This document shows positions 10,049 to 18,682 of a DNA stretch of 64,000 nt, piece after piece (within the stretch, counting starts at the first letter, position 1; every line of letters begins with the position of its first letter). This DNA comes from Stigmatella erecta (GTDB lineage: Bacteria; Myxococcota; Myxococcia; Myxococcales; Myxococcaceae): contig NZ_FOIJ01000008.1 of assembly GCF_900111745.1 (NCBI RefSeq), forward strand, positions 124,001 to 188,000, read 5' to 3'. The notes beneath the pieces were generated by a model, which was given only the letters and a program-made list of their open reading frames with translations, was not told the origin of the DNA and made no database searches. Made by a program: the position numbers and the translations under genes.

Positions 10049-13000
10049 ATGAGCCAGGCCAAACCTGCCGGGACGGAAGTCTCCCCCTCGGAGGCCGCTT
10101 CGTCCGAGGCCCCCTCCCTCTCTTCGTCCCCGGGCGTCTTCCCCCCCACGGTGGATTCCTCTGGCATTGGGGATGCGCCCACGCTGCGGCCGTCCGCGCC
10201 CGCGCGTCTGGCGCCCCCCCCGCCGGGCCAGCTGCTGCCCGTGGTGGATCCCGCGCTGTATGCGCTCGAAGGGGAGCTGGCTCACGGCGGCATTGGCCGC
10301 ATCCTCCGGGCGAGGGATCTGCGGCTGGGCCGGTCCGTGGCCCTCAAGCAGATCCTCGCCCCGTCCCCCGAGGCCGAGTCCCGCTTCATGACCGAGGCGC
10401 TCGTCACCGCGCGGTTGCAGCACCCCTCCATCGTGCCGGTGCACGAGGTGGGGCGCTGGCCCGATGGCGAGCTGTTCTACTCGATGAAGCTCGTCTCCGG
10501 CCGCTCGCTGGCGGAGGTCGTCTCCGAGCTCAAGAGCTTGAAGGAGCGCCTGGCCCTTCTGCCTCACGTGCTGGCGGTGGCCGAGGCCATGGCCTATGCG
10601 CACTCCGAGCGCATCATTCATCGGGATCTCAAGCCGGCGAACATCCTCGTGGGAGGGTTTGGCGAGGCGGTGGTCATCGACTGGGGCCTGGCGAAGGACC
10701 TCGCGCGCGCGGATCCTCCCGCCGCCCCCGATGTCCTCTCCCCCGCGGCGCTCTCCTCCGATGGGGGCTTGACCCGGGTGGGCACGGTGATGGGGACGCC
10801 CGCGTACATGCCGCCCGAGCAGGCCGCGGGCATGCCCGTGGACGAGCGCGCCGACGTCTATGCCCTGGGCGCCATCCTCTATCACCTGCTCGCGGGTGCC
10901 CGTCCTTATGACGGGGACACGTCGGATCAGGTGTTGACGCGGGTGATCAAAGGCCCCCCGCCGCCCCTGGCCAGCCTCCAGGAGTTCATCCCGAGAGACT
11001 TGCTGGCCATCGTGACCAAGGCGATGGCCCGCCGCCCCGAAGACCGCTATGCCACCGCGCGCGAACTGGCGGAGGATCTGCGGCGCTTCCAGACAGGACA
11101 GATCGTCGGGGCGTATGCGTACTCGCGGCTGGAGCTGGGGCGCCGCTTCCTGCTGCGCTACCGGGCCGTGGTGACGGTCACGGTGGTGGCCCTGCTGGTG
11201 CTTGCCGCCGTGGGCACGGAGAGCGTCCTGGAGATCCTGGCCCAGCGCGACGCCGCCCGGGCCTCCCGCCAGCAGGCCCAGGAGCTCTTCGACGACCTGC
11301 GGCTCACGGTGGCACGGGACACCGTGGAGGAGGCGCCCAACGACGCCCTGGAGTCCTTGCGCCGCATCTCGCCTGGGTTCAAGAAGTGGTCCGCGGCGCG
11401 GATGGTGGCCGCAGATGCCCAGGCGCACGGGTTCGCCACCGTGCTGCGAGGGCATACCCAGCACATCAATGACATCGCCTTCACGGCCGACGGCGACTTG
11501 CTCATCTCCGCCAGCGACGACCACACGCTGCGGGTCTGGGACACCCGGCGCGGCAAGGAGCACCGGCTCCTGCGCGACGGCACCGGCGCCGACACGGACA
11601 CCGATGACGTGTGGCGCATCCGGATGCTCCCGGGGGGAAAGCACTTCATCTCGAGTGGCAAGGATGGCGTGCTGCGCCTGTGGGACCTGGCCACCGGCAA
11701 GGCTCAGCGCTTCGCCACCTTGCCGGGCCCCGTTTCGGCGCTCACCGTGGGGTGCCAGGGCCGGTGTCTGCTTGCCGCGGCCCAGACGGACGACGTGCTC
11801 TATTCCTGGGACCTGGTCACGGGGCAGTCCCGCTCCTTCCATACGGGCGTCCAGGGCATCGAGGAGGTGCTGGCGTCGCCGCGAGGCCCGTGGGTGTTCG
11901 TGCGCGGCTACCAGGATGCCCCCTCGGCCCTGGGAGAGGTGGAGCACGGGGCGTTTCAGGTCTTGGCGCAGGCCCGGCCCACCGTGGGGGGATTTTGCGA
12001 GGACGGCCGCCTCTTCACGGTGAACATCCACGGGGAGCTGCACCGCTGGGTGCCTGGAACCTCCGAGCGGCACCTGCTCGCGCGCGGCCTGGGCATTGGC
12101 ACGGCGCTGACCTTCGTGCCAGGCACCTCCTGGGTGGTGGTTGGCACCCAGGAAGGGGTGATCCGGCTGCGGAACGCCACCACGGGCGAGGCCCGGGAGT
12201 TCCGCTTGCATGAAGGGTCCGTCACCAGCCTGGACATCACCTCGGATGGCCGCTACCTCGCCTCGGCCAGCGCCGACCGGACCTCGATTCTCTGGGCGCT
12301 GGAGACCGGCGAGCCCCGGATGCTGCGGCGGGCCCGGCAACAGGCCCACCTCGTCCAGTTCTCGCCGGATGATCAGCAGCTCGCCGTGGCGAGCTTCAAT
12401 GGGCAGGTGCGTCTGTTCTCCATGAAGGAGAAGCTGCACCGCGTGCTCTCGGCGGGGGCGGGCCCCCAAGCCTCCCTGGAGCTCTCCCCGGATGGCCAGT
12501 GGCTGGCCGCCGTGTCCGGCCAGGGCGAGCTACGGCTCCTCGATGCCCGCTCGGGCTCTCCCCTCCTGAAGGCGCAGGGCTTCGTTCCGGACGCGGTGAG
12601 CTTCTCCCCCGCGGGCCAGTGGCTGGCCGCGGGAGGAAGCGATGGGAGGGTTCACCTGTTCGAGCCCTCCACGGGAAGTACGCTGGCCGTTCTGGCGGGA
12701 CATACCTCCCGGGTGATGGCCGTTGGCTTCTCCGCGAGCGGACAGCGCCTGGCCTCGGCGGATGAGAAGGGCGGCATCTGGGTGTGGGAGGCCGGCAGCG
12801 GGAAGGGCTCCCAGCTGGGGGCGCATGGGGCGCGGGTCTGGCAGCTCGCGTTCTCCCCGGATGGCGAGCACCTGGCCTCGGCGTGCGATGACGGCACCGT
12901 GAGGGTGTGGAACCTGGCCACGGGCGAGTTCCGCGTCCTGTCTGGGCACAAGGGCGCCGTGCGCGCCGTGGCCTTCTCCCCGAAGCCCGTGAAGGGCGAT

Positions 13001-13513
13001 GTCCTTGTCACGGGGGGAATGGATCACCTCGTGATTTTCTGGGACCTGGAGACGGGCCAGAGCCGCTCGCACACCACGAGCGGGGGAGGGGTGCTGGAGT
13101 TGCGCTACTCGCCCCAGGGGACGGTGGTGGCCAGCCGCGACCAGAGGGATGGCCGGGTGCGGCTCTGGGATGGGCGGACCGGGGAGCCCTCTCCCATCCC
13201 CGTGCTCAGCCATCAGGCGGATGTGCTGGGCTTCAGCTTCTCGCCCGATGGCACCCGGCTGGCCTCGGCGAGCCTCGACAAGACGGTACGGCTCTGGGAC
13301 CTGGCCACCGGCGAGAGCCGCGCGCTGCGGGGCCACACGGGGCCGGTGGAGGCAGTGGTCTTCTTCCCGGAGGGCACGACGCTCGCCTCCACGGGGGCGG
13401 ATGGCAGCCTCCGGCTCTGGCCGGACAGCCTGCCCCTGGAGCCGGAGGCCCTTCAGGCCTGGCTGAAGTCCTTCACGAGCGATGAACGGCCGCCCGGAAG
13501 TTCCTGGCAGTGA
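10049..13513 (+). CDS. Ser/Thr protein kinase fused to WD40 propellers
   Basis: A 1154-residue membrane-anchored kinase. The first 70 residues are Ser/Pro/Ala-rich. The kinase domain (about 72-350) has the VALK lysine (about K100), HRDLKPANIL (about 191-200), DWG in place of DFG, and GTPAYMPPEQ. A single transmembrane helix lies near 372-390 (VVTVTVVALLVLAAVGT). From about 470 to the end there are roughly 13-14 WD40 repeats, ending in forms such as RLWDLATGE, enough for two seven-bladed propellers. The propellers would be on the far side of the membrane and may sense a ligand or partner (inferred). The start is uncertain: ATG 10049 lacks a clear ribosome site, and an in-frame TTG lies ten codons upstream. 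Confidence 0.92.
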   Translation: MSQAKPAGTEVSPSEAASSEAPSLSSSPGVFPPTVDSSGIGDAPTLRPSAPARLAPPPPGQLLPVVDPALYALEGELAHGGIGRILRARDLRLGRSVALKQILAPSPEAESRFMTEALVTARLQHPSIVPVHEVGRWPDGELFYSMKLVSGRSLAEVVSELKSLKERLALLPHVLAVAEAMAYAHSERIIHRDLKPANILVGGFGEAVVIDWGLAKDLARADPPAAPDVLSPAALSSDGGLTRVGTVMGTPAYMPPEQAAGMPVDERADVYALGAILYHLLAGARPYDGDTSDQVLTRVIKGPPPPLASLQEFIPRDLLAIVTKAMARRPEDRYATARELAEDLRRFQTGQIVGAYAYSRLELGRRFLLRYRAVVTVTVVALLVLAAVGTESVLEILAQRDAARASRQQAQELFDDLRLTVARDTVEEAPNDALESLRRISPGFKKWSAARMVAADAQAHGFATVLRGHTQHINDIAFTADGDLLISASDDHTLRVWDTRRGKEHRLLRDGTGADTDTDDVWRIRMLPGGKHFISSGKDGVLRLWDLATGKAQRFATLPGPVSALTVGCQGRCLLAAAQTDDVLYSWDLVTGQSRSFHTGVQGIEEVLASPRGPWVFVRGYQDAPSALGEVEHGAFQVLAQARPTVGGFCEDGRLFTVNIHGELHRWVPGTSERHLLARGLGIGTALTFVPGTSWVVVGTQEGVIRLRNATTGEAREFRLHEGSVTSLDITSDGRYLASASADRTSILWALETGEPRMLRRARQQAHLVQFSPDDQQLAVASFNGQVRLFSMKEKLHRVLSAGAGPQASLELSPDGQWLAAVSGQGELRLLDARSGSPLLKAQGFVPDAVSFSPAGQWLAAGGSDGRVHLFEPSTGSTLAVLAGHTSRVMAVGFSASGQRLASADEKGGIWVWEAGSGKGSQLGAHGARVWQLAFSPDGEHLASACDDGTVRVWNLATGEFRVLSGHKGAVRAVAFSPKPVKGDVLVTGGMDHLVIFWDLETGQSRSHTTSGGGVLELRYSPQGTVVASRDQRDGRVRLWDGRTGEPSPIPVLSHQADVLGFSFSPDGTRLASASLDKTVRLWDLATGESRALRGHTGPVEAVVFFPEGTTLASTGADGSLRLWPDSLPLEPEALQAWLKSFTSDERPPGSSWQ

Positions 13514-13703
13514 GGCGGAGGCTCATATTGTAGGAGAGCTGGAAGGGGTACGTCCCGGCGCCCAGCGTGGTCGAGAGGTTGCTGGAGGAGCTGTAGGTGA
13601 TGCCCGACAGCTTCCAGGAGAAGCCACTCACGGCGAAGGCGTCCGCGCCCGAGGCGCGCCAGGTGGAGCTGAGCGAGAGCCACTGGCCACGTTTCTCTAT
13701 CAA
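13473..13703 (-). pseudogene. Probable remnant (C-terminal end) of a secreted-protein gene
   Basis: Between the kinase and the acetyltransferase genes, the minus strand carries a 76-codon frame. It reads like real protein: GQWLSLSSTWRAS, FSWKLSGITYSSSSNL and STTLGAGTYPFQLSYN. Its third codon positions are overwhelmingly G or C in this frame only, as in genuine genes here. The only start is a TTG inside the acetyltransferase stop region with no ribosome site, and its last 14 codons run antisense into the kinase 3' end. The Ser/Thr/Tyr-rich beta-strand style suits the C-terminus of a secreted protein. I infer a truncated gene left by rearrangement; a small real gene is the alternative. Confidence 0.45.
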
Positions 13704-14173
13704 GATGAGAAATTGGCAATGCGCAGGTGCAGGAGCGGGAAGGGTTTCCCCTGGCCATCCCGCTCCGAGCGGCCTTCCACGGTGAAGCCCATGCGCTGGT
13801 AAAAGCCCACCGCCCCCGGGTTCTGCTCGTTCACGTCCACCGCCGTGATGCCGCCTTCGCCGAGGACGTGTTTCAGCAGCGCCCGGCCGATGCCCTGGCC
13901 ATGGTGAGCCGGATCGACGAAGAGCATCTCGATCTTTCCCTCCGCGGTGCCGATGAAGCCGAGGATCTGGCCGTCCGCCGCGCGGAGGCAGACGAGCTTC
14001 ACCGCGTCCAGGTAGACCTCCCGCACCCGGGGCTTGAAGAACTGGATGTCCTCCTCGCCCAGGAAGTGGTGCGTGGCGCGCACGGCGGCCTCCCAGACGT
14101 CCACCAGGCGCAGCCGGTCGGCGGCGCTCAGCGCCGTCAACCGTTCTGGCGTCATGGACGGGGAGGGCTGCAT
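13700..14173 (-). CDS. GNAT acetyltransferase, YjaB-like
   Basis: A 157-residue Gcn5-related N-acetyltransferase. The acetyl-CoA loop is seen in FVDPAHHGQGIGRALL. The C-terminal VNEQNPGAVGFYQRMGF followed by GRSERDGQGKPFPLLHL closely follows E. coli YjaB. It begins 9 bp after the glnS stop on the same strand, so it is probably read from the glnS transcript. Two starts are possible (14173, or ATG 18 bases later at 14155). The acceptor (protein lysine or small molecule) is not deducible. Confidence 0.88.
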   Translation of the reverse strand: MQPSPSMTPERLTALSAADRLRLVDVWEAAVRATHHFLGEEDIQFFKPRVREVYLDAVKLVCLRAADGQILGFIGTAEGKIEMLFVDPAHHGQGIGRALLKHVLGEGGITAVDVNEQNPGAVGFYQRMGFTVEGRSERDGQGKPFPLLHLRIANFSS

Positions 14174-14182
14174 GGCCGGTCC

Positions 14183-15871
14183 CTACTTGCCCTTCACCTG
14201 CTCCTTGGCCCAGGAGTCCTTCAGCGTCACCGTGCGGTTGAAGACGGGCTTGCCCGGCTTGGAGTCCTTCGAGTCCACGTTGAAGTACCCCAGCCGCTCG
14301 AACTGGAAGAAGGCCTCGGGGGCCGCCTGGCCCAGCATGGGCTCCACGCGGGCGTTCGAGAGGACCTCCAGCGAGTTCGGGTTCAGGAACGTCTTGAAGT
14401 CCTTGTCCTTGTCGCGGTCCGGGTGCTCCACGGAGAAGAGCCGGTCATACAGCCGCACCTCCGCCACGGGCGCGCTGGCCGGTACCCAGTGCAGGGTGCC
14501 CTTCACCTTGCGCCCATCCGGCGAGTCTCCGCCCCGGGTGGCTGGATCATAGGTGCAGCGCAGCTCCACCACCTGGCCCGTGCCGTCCTTGATGACCCGC
14601 TCGCACTTGATGAAGTACGCCGAGCGCAGGCGGACCTCCTTGCCGGGCGCCAGCCGGAAGAACCCCTTGGTGGGCTCCTCCATGAAGTCGTCCGCCTCGA
14701 TGTACAGCTCCCGCTCGAACCGGAGCTTGCGCTTGCCCAGCTCCTCCTTGTTCGGGTGGTTGGCGGTCTCCAGCTCTTCGCTCTGGCCCTCGGGGTAGTT
14801 CTCGATGACGACCTTGAGCGGCCGCAGCACCGCCATGGCCCGGGGCGCGCGCTCGTTGAGGTCCTCCCGGATGCACAGCTCCAGGAGGCTCATGTCGATC
14901 CAGCTGTCCGTCTTGCTCACGCCGATGCGCGTGGCGAAGTCCCTCAGGGAGGCCGGGGTGAAGCCGCGCCGGCGCAGGCCGCTGATGGTCATCATGCGCG
15001 GGTCGTCCCAGCCGGACACCAGCCCCTCGTTCACCATCTGGAGCAGCTTGCGCTTGCTCATCACCGTGTAGGTGAGCTTCAGGCGCGAGAACTCGTACTG
15101 GTAGGGCCGGTCCCCTTTGATGAGGCTGTCGACGATCCAGTCGTAGAGCACCCGCCGGTTCTCGAACTCCAGGGTACAGATGGAGTGGGTAATCCCCTCG
15201 ATGGCGTCCGACAGACAGTGGGCGAAGTCGTAGAGCGGGTAGATGCACCACGTGCCGCCCGTGCGGTGGTGGTGCGCGTGGCGGATCCGGTAGATGGGCG
15301 GGTCTCTCAGCACCGGGTTGGGCGAGGTCATGTCGATCTTCGCCCGCAGGGTGTGCGTGCCGTCCGGGAACTCGCCCGCGCGCATGCGCCGGAACAGGTC
15401 CAGGTTCTCCTCGACGGAGCGCGTGCGGTAGGGGCTGTCCCGGCCCGGGGTGTTGAAGTCGCCCCGGTACTGGCTGATCTCGTCCGCCGTGAGGCTGCAC
15501 ACGTACGCCTTGCCCTGCTGGATGAGCGAGACGGCGAAGGTGTAGAGCTGCTCGAAGTAGTCCGAGGCGAAGAACTTCCGGTCGTCCCAGTCGCCCCCGA
15601 GCCACTTCACGTCGCGCTCGATGGACTGGACGTAGTCGGTGTCCTCGGTGAGGGGGTTGGTGTCATCCAGGCGCAGGTTGCACTTGCCGCCGTATTGTTG
15701 GGCCAGGCCAAAGTTCAGGCAGATGGCCTTGGCGTGCCCGATGTGCAGGTAGCCGTTGGGCTCCGGGGGAAAGCGGGTGTGCACCCGTCCGCCGTGCTTC
15801 CCGGCGCGCCGGTCCTCCTCGATGATTTCCTGAAGGAAGTTCTGGCCTTGCGACTCGCTGGTCGTCGTCAT
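14183..15871 (-). CDS. glnS: Glutamine--tRNA ligase
   Basis: A 562-residue class I aminoacyl-tRNA synthetase that charges tRNA-Gln directly. The HIGH motif is in [11 protein letters not shown] (about residues 40-50) and the KMSKR equivalent is [19 protein letters not shown] and NLRLDDTNP are typical of GlnRS, and the C-terminal beta-barrel domains end with a short Lys-rich tail. Length matches the E. coli enzyme. Having GlnRS suggests tRNA-Gln need not depend on the GatCAB route in this organism (inference). It is transcribed with the downstream acetyltransferase gene. Confidence 0.97.
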   Translation of the reverse strand: MTTTSESQGQNFLQEIIEEDRRAGKHGGRVHTRFPPEPNGYLHIGHAKAICLNFGLAQQYGGKCNLRLDDTNPLTEDTDYVQSIERDVKWLGGDWDDRKFFASDYFEQLYTFAVSLIQQGKAYVCSLTADEISQYRGDFNTPGRDSPYRTRSVEENLDLFRRMRAGEFPDGTHTLRAKIDMTSPNPVLRDPPIYRIRHAHHHRTGGTWCIYPLYDFAHCLSDAIEGITHSICTLEFENRRVLYDWIVDSLIKGDRPYQYEFSRLKLTYTVMSKRKLLQMVNEGLVSGWDDPRMMTISGLRRRGFTPASLRDFATRIGVSKTDSWIDMSLLELCIREDLNERAPRAMAVLRPLKVVIENYPEGQSEELETANHPNKEELGKRKLRFERELYIEADDFMEEPTKGFFRLAPGKEVRLRSAYFIKCERVIKDGTGQVVELRCTYDPATRGGDSPDGRKVKGTLHWVPASAPVAEVRLYDRLFSVEHPDRDKDKDFKTFLNPNSLEVLSNARVEPMLGQAAPEAFFQFERLGYFNVDSKDSKPGKPVFNRTVTLKDSWAKEQVKGK

Positions 15872-15936
15872 GGCCGCCCATCCTCTTGGAGCTTTCCAGC
15901 CTCGGCAAGGGGAACGAGGTTCACCCCGTGTGAATC

Positions 15937-16698
15937 TCAGCGCAGGCCTGCCCGGCGGCCCAGTTCGGCGGCCAGGGCGCGCAGCTCCTCCACGCCCGGA
16001 GAGCCCGGGCTGGTATCGAACACCACCTCGTAGCCCAGCCCCGCCTGGTTGATGGCCTCCGAGCGGGGGATCCGCATGGGCAGCACCGGCACGGTGGACT
16101 CCTGGAGCGCCCCGTCCATGGCGTCATTGGTGGCCTTGGTGCGGCGGTCCCAGAGGTTCACCACCGCCACCAGCTCGCCGCCGCCCTCGCGGAGGTCCCT
16201 CCAGGCGGTCTCGATTTCCCCCAGCCCCTGGAGCGCGAAGGCCCCGGTGGGCACGGGGGCCACCACCACGTCCGCGTGGTAGAGCACCGCCTCGGTGTAG
16301 GCCCCGAGGCTGGGGGGCGTGTCCACCACGAGGACGTCCGGCGTCCAGCCGAGCGTCTTCAGGGCCCGGGGGAGCGCCTGGAGGCGGTGGCCCCACTGGA
16401 ACAGCTCGCGCTCCTGGGCCGCCATGCGCGGGTGGGCCGGGGCGATGAAGAGGGTGGGGCGCTTGGCGGAGGCCACCACCACCTCGTCCAGGCGGCGGCG
16501 CGGCCGGGGGCCGAGCGCATCCCCCACGCAAGGAATGTCTCCGGGCTCCAGTCCCAGCACCAGCGAGGCGTGGGCCTGGGGGTCCAGGTCCAGCAGCAGC
16601 ACCCGGTGCCCGGCATCGGCCAGGGCCGCCGCCACGTGGACACAGAGGGTGGTTTTTCCGACTCCACCCTTGATGGTGGAGAACGCGATCATCGGCAT
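15937..16698 (-). CDS. ParA/MinD-family ATPase
   Basis: A 253-residue ParA-type ATPase. The deviant Walker A is KGGVGKTTL (about residues 10-18), the Walker A' region is [12 protein letters not shown], and the Walker B is VLVVDTPPS. It has no N-terminal DNA-binding domain and no parB gene beside it, so plasmid or chromosome partition is unlikely. Orphan ParA proteins place protein clusters such as chemotaxis or motility arrays. It lies 28 bp after the PilZ gene in a clear two-gene unit, so a role in positioning something controlled by c-di-GMP is a reasonable guess, not a demonstrated one. Confidence 0.9.
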   Translation of the reverse strand: MPMIAFSTIKGGVGKTTLCVHVAAALADAGHRVLLLDLDPQAHASLVLGLEPGDIPCVGDALGPRPRRRLDEVVVASAKRPTLFIAPAHPRMAAQERELFQWGHRLQALPRALKTLGWTPDVLVVDTPPSLGAYTEAVLYHADVVVAPVPTGAFALQGLGEIETAWRDLREGGGELVAVVNLWDRRTKATNDAMDGALQESTVPVLPMRIPRSEAINQAGLGYEVVFDTSPGSPGVEELRALAAELGRRAGLR

Positions 16699-16726
16699 GA
16701 CGCCCTGAGGGAAGACGGGGGGAGGC

Positions 16727-17215
16727 TCAGGAGGGGATGCGGGACAGGGCCGCGTCGAAGAGGATCATCTCCAGCCGGTCCTGGTCGTACTCGGACATGC
16801 CCTCGAAGGCGAACGAGAGCCGGTAGTTGCCAATCTGCTTCTTGGAGGAGATGACCCGGGCACGGCCGATGACGGGGTCCATGCCGTCGGGCATCCGCAG
16901 CGTGTAGCCCACCAGCTCCTTCTCGCCGGGCGGCTTGGTGAGCACCACCGAGAAGCCTCCCTTGGAGATGTCCAGCGTCATGGCGCGCACGATGCCCGTG
17001 TTGAGGCTGAGCTCAATCTGCATGGCCTGCGCGACGCGGAACGTCTGGCGGGCCATCTCCCCGGGCCGCAAGGTCATCCCCTGGGCCGCGGTCAGCGCGC
17101 GGGCGAACTGCTCGCGGGCCATGACGTAGAGCTGCTTCTCTTCGTCGTTGAGCTGCTTCTGACGGGCTCTCTTGTGGAGTGCCCGGAATTCCTGGAGCCA
17201 AGCGTTGATGCTCAT
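16727..17215 (-). CDS. PilZ-domain protein, predicted c-di-GMP receptor
   Basis: A 162-residue protein. The first 45 residues are a charged helix (EFRALHKRARQKQLNDEEKQLY). The PilZ domain (about 50-150) has both ligand motifs: RQTFR (RxxxR) and DISKGGFS (DxSxxG). With both intact, c-di-GMP binding is expected. It is the first gene of a pair with the ParA-type ATPase and is divergent from the lyase-like gene across 140 bp. Confidence 0.88.
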   Translation of the reverse strand: MSINAWLQEFRALHKRARQKQLNDEEKQLYVMAREQFARALTAAQGMTLRPGEMARQTFRVAQAMQIELSLNTGIVRAMTLDISKGGFSVVLTKPPGEKELVGYTLRMPDGMDPVIGRARVISSKKQIGNYRLSFAFEGMSEYDQDRLEMILFDAALSRIPS

Positions 17216-17245
17216 GGTCAGATGCTATGCGCCACGGACACGGAA

Positions 17246-17268
17246 GTGCACCTTCTCGATGGGTGCAC
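17246..17268. repeat. Inverted repeat in a divergent promoter region
   Basis: GTGCACC and GGTGCAC are separated by nine bases, inside the 140-bp gap between the divergent PilZ and lyase-like genes. It could be an operator for one or both; there is no other support. Confidence 0.3.
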
Positions 17269-17355
17269 GGCCCGGGGAACTGGCGCTCCTTTCAGCTCTT
17301 TCCATTCTGACGTGGGAGGCGCCGGGAGCGATACAAAATGCGTGAAGGAGACGGG

Positions 17356-18678
17356 ATGACGTCGAAGCCGCTGCCGAAGAACAGGCGCTCGAAAGAGGAG
17401 GTGCTCGCGGAGCTGCGCGCCCTGCGCGCGGACGATGCACGCTGGAAGGATGGCCGGACTTTCAGCCTCGTCTACCACGTGGACGACGCGCACTCGGCGC
17501 TCCTCAAGGAGGCCTACGGCGAGTTCATCTCCGAGAATGGGCTGTCGCCCCTGGCCTTCCCGTCCTTACGCCGCATGGAGTCAGAGGTGGTGTCCATGGC
17601 CGCGGAGCTGTTCCACGGCGATGCGGACGTGGCGGGGACGATGACCACGGGGGGCACCGAGAGCATCCTCATGGCGGTGAAGGCCGCGCGGCAGTGGGCC
17701 CGCGAGGAGAAGGGCATCGCCCGCCCGGAGATGATCGTCCCCCGGTCGGTCCACCCCGCCTTCGAGAAGGCAGGGCACTACTTCGACGTGGACATCCAGC
17801 ACGCGGACCTGGACGCGGACTTCCGCGTGGACGTGGCGCACGTGGAGCGCCTCATCACCCCGCGCACGGCGCTCATCGTGGGCAGCGCTCCCCCGTACCC
17901 CCACGGGGTGATGGACCCCATCTCCGCGCTGGCCGCGCTGGCCCAGGCCCGGGGGCTGCTGTTCCATGTGGATGCGTGCCTGGGCGGGTTCTTCCTGCCC
18001 TTCGCGAAGAAGCTCGGGCGGGACATTCCCCCGTTCGACTTCGAGGTGCCGGGCGTCACCTCGCTGTCCGCGGACCTGCACAAGTATGGCTACGCGGCCA
18101 AGGGCGCCTCGGTGGTGCTGTACCGCGACCGCGCCCTGCGGCGGCACCAGTTCTACGCCTATGGCGGGTGGCCGGGCGGGCTGTATGCCTCGCCGTCGAT
18201 GACGGGCACGCGGCCCGGGGGCGCCATCGCCGCCGCCTGGGCCGCGATGCAGTCCCTGGGCGAGGAGGGCTACCTGGAGAACGCCCGGCGCGTCCTGGCC
18301 GCCGCGGACAGGCTCACCCAGGGCATCCACGCCATTCCCGGCCTGCGGGTGCTGGGCAAGCCGCAGATCGGCGTCTTCGCGTTCGGCTCGGACTCGCTCA
18401 ACGTGTACGAGCTGGGCGACGCGATGGACGCGCGCGGCTGGAAGCTGGACCGGCAGCAGAATCCGCCCGCGCTGCACTGCATGCTGACCCCCTCGCACGA
18501 GCGCATCGTGGAGCCCCTGCTGGCGGACCTGCGGGACTGCGCCTCGCGGCTCGCCGCGGGGGAGCCCGCCCCGGAGGGCAGCGCGGCCATGTACGGCATG
18601 GTTGGCGCCATCCCCGATTCGAAGCAGGTGGACGGCTTCCTGATGGAGTTCCTGGACGGGGTCTTCGACCGGTCCTGA
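17356..18678 (+). CDS. Sphingosine-1-phosphate-lyase-like PLP enzyme
   Basis: A 440-residue group II PLP-dependent lyase/decarboxylase. TTGGTESILMAVKAAR (PLP phosphate cup), HVDACLGGFFLPF and, most tellingly, SADLHKYGYAAKGAS (PLP lysine about K243) follow eukaryotic sphingosine-1-phosphate lyase rather than glutamate decarboxylase. The family cleaves phosphorylated long-chain bases to an aldehyde and phosphoethanolamine. Myxobacteria make sphingolipids, so a housekeeping role in their turnover is plausible. There is no membrane anchor, unlike the eukaryotic enzymes. ATG 17356 is chosen because AAGGAG lies five bases upstream; an ATG six codons earlier lacks this. The next gene starts 4 bp after the stop. 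Confidence 0.85.
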   Translation: MTSKPLPKNRRSKEEVLAELRALRADDARWKDGRTFSLVYHVDDAHSALLKEAYGEFISENGLSPLAFPSLRRMESEVVSMAAELFHGDADVAGTMTTGGTESILMAVKAARQWAREEKGIARPEMIVPRSVHPAFEKAGHYFDVDIQHADLDADFRVDVAHVERLITPRTALIVGSAPPYPHGVMDPISALAALAQARGLLFHVDACLGGFFLPFAKKLGRDIPPFDFEVPGVTSLSADLHKYGYAAKGASVVLYRDRALRRHQFYAYGGWPGGLYASPSMTGTRPGGAIAAAWAAMQSLGEEGYLENARRVLAAADRLTQGIHAIPGLRVLGKPQIGVFAFGSDSLNVYELGDAMDARGWKLDRQQNPPALHCMLTPSHERIVEPLLADLRDCASRLAAGEPAPEGSAAMYGMVGAIPDSKQVDGFLMEFLDGVFDRS

Positions 18679-18682
18679 GGCG

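Noticed and set aside
9977-12469. Long minus-strand extension upstream of the alpha/beta hydrolase
   Set aside because: It is antisense to the kinase-WD40 gene and has low-complexity shadow composition; the hydrolase fold begins after ATG 9976.
15916-15938. Hairpin-like GAGGTTCAC/GTGAATCTC near the end of the ParA gene
   Set aside because: Overlaps the ParA stop, has a mismatch and no T-run; too weak to call a terminator.
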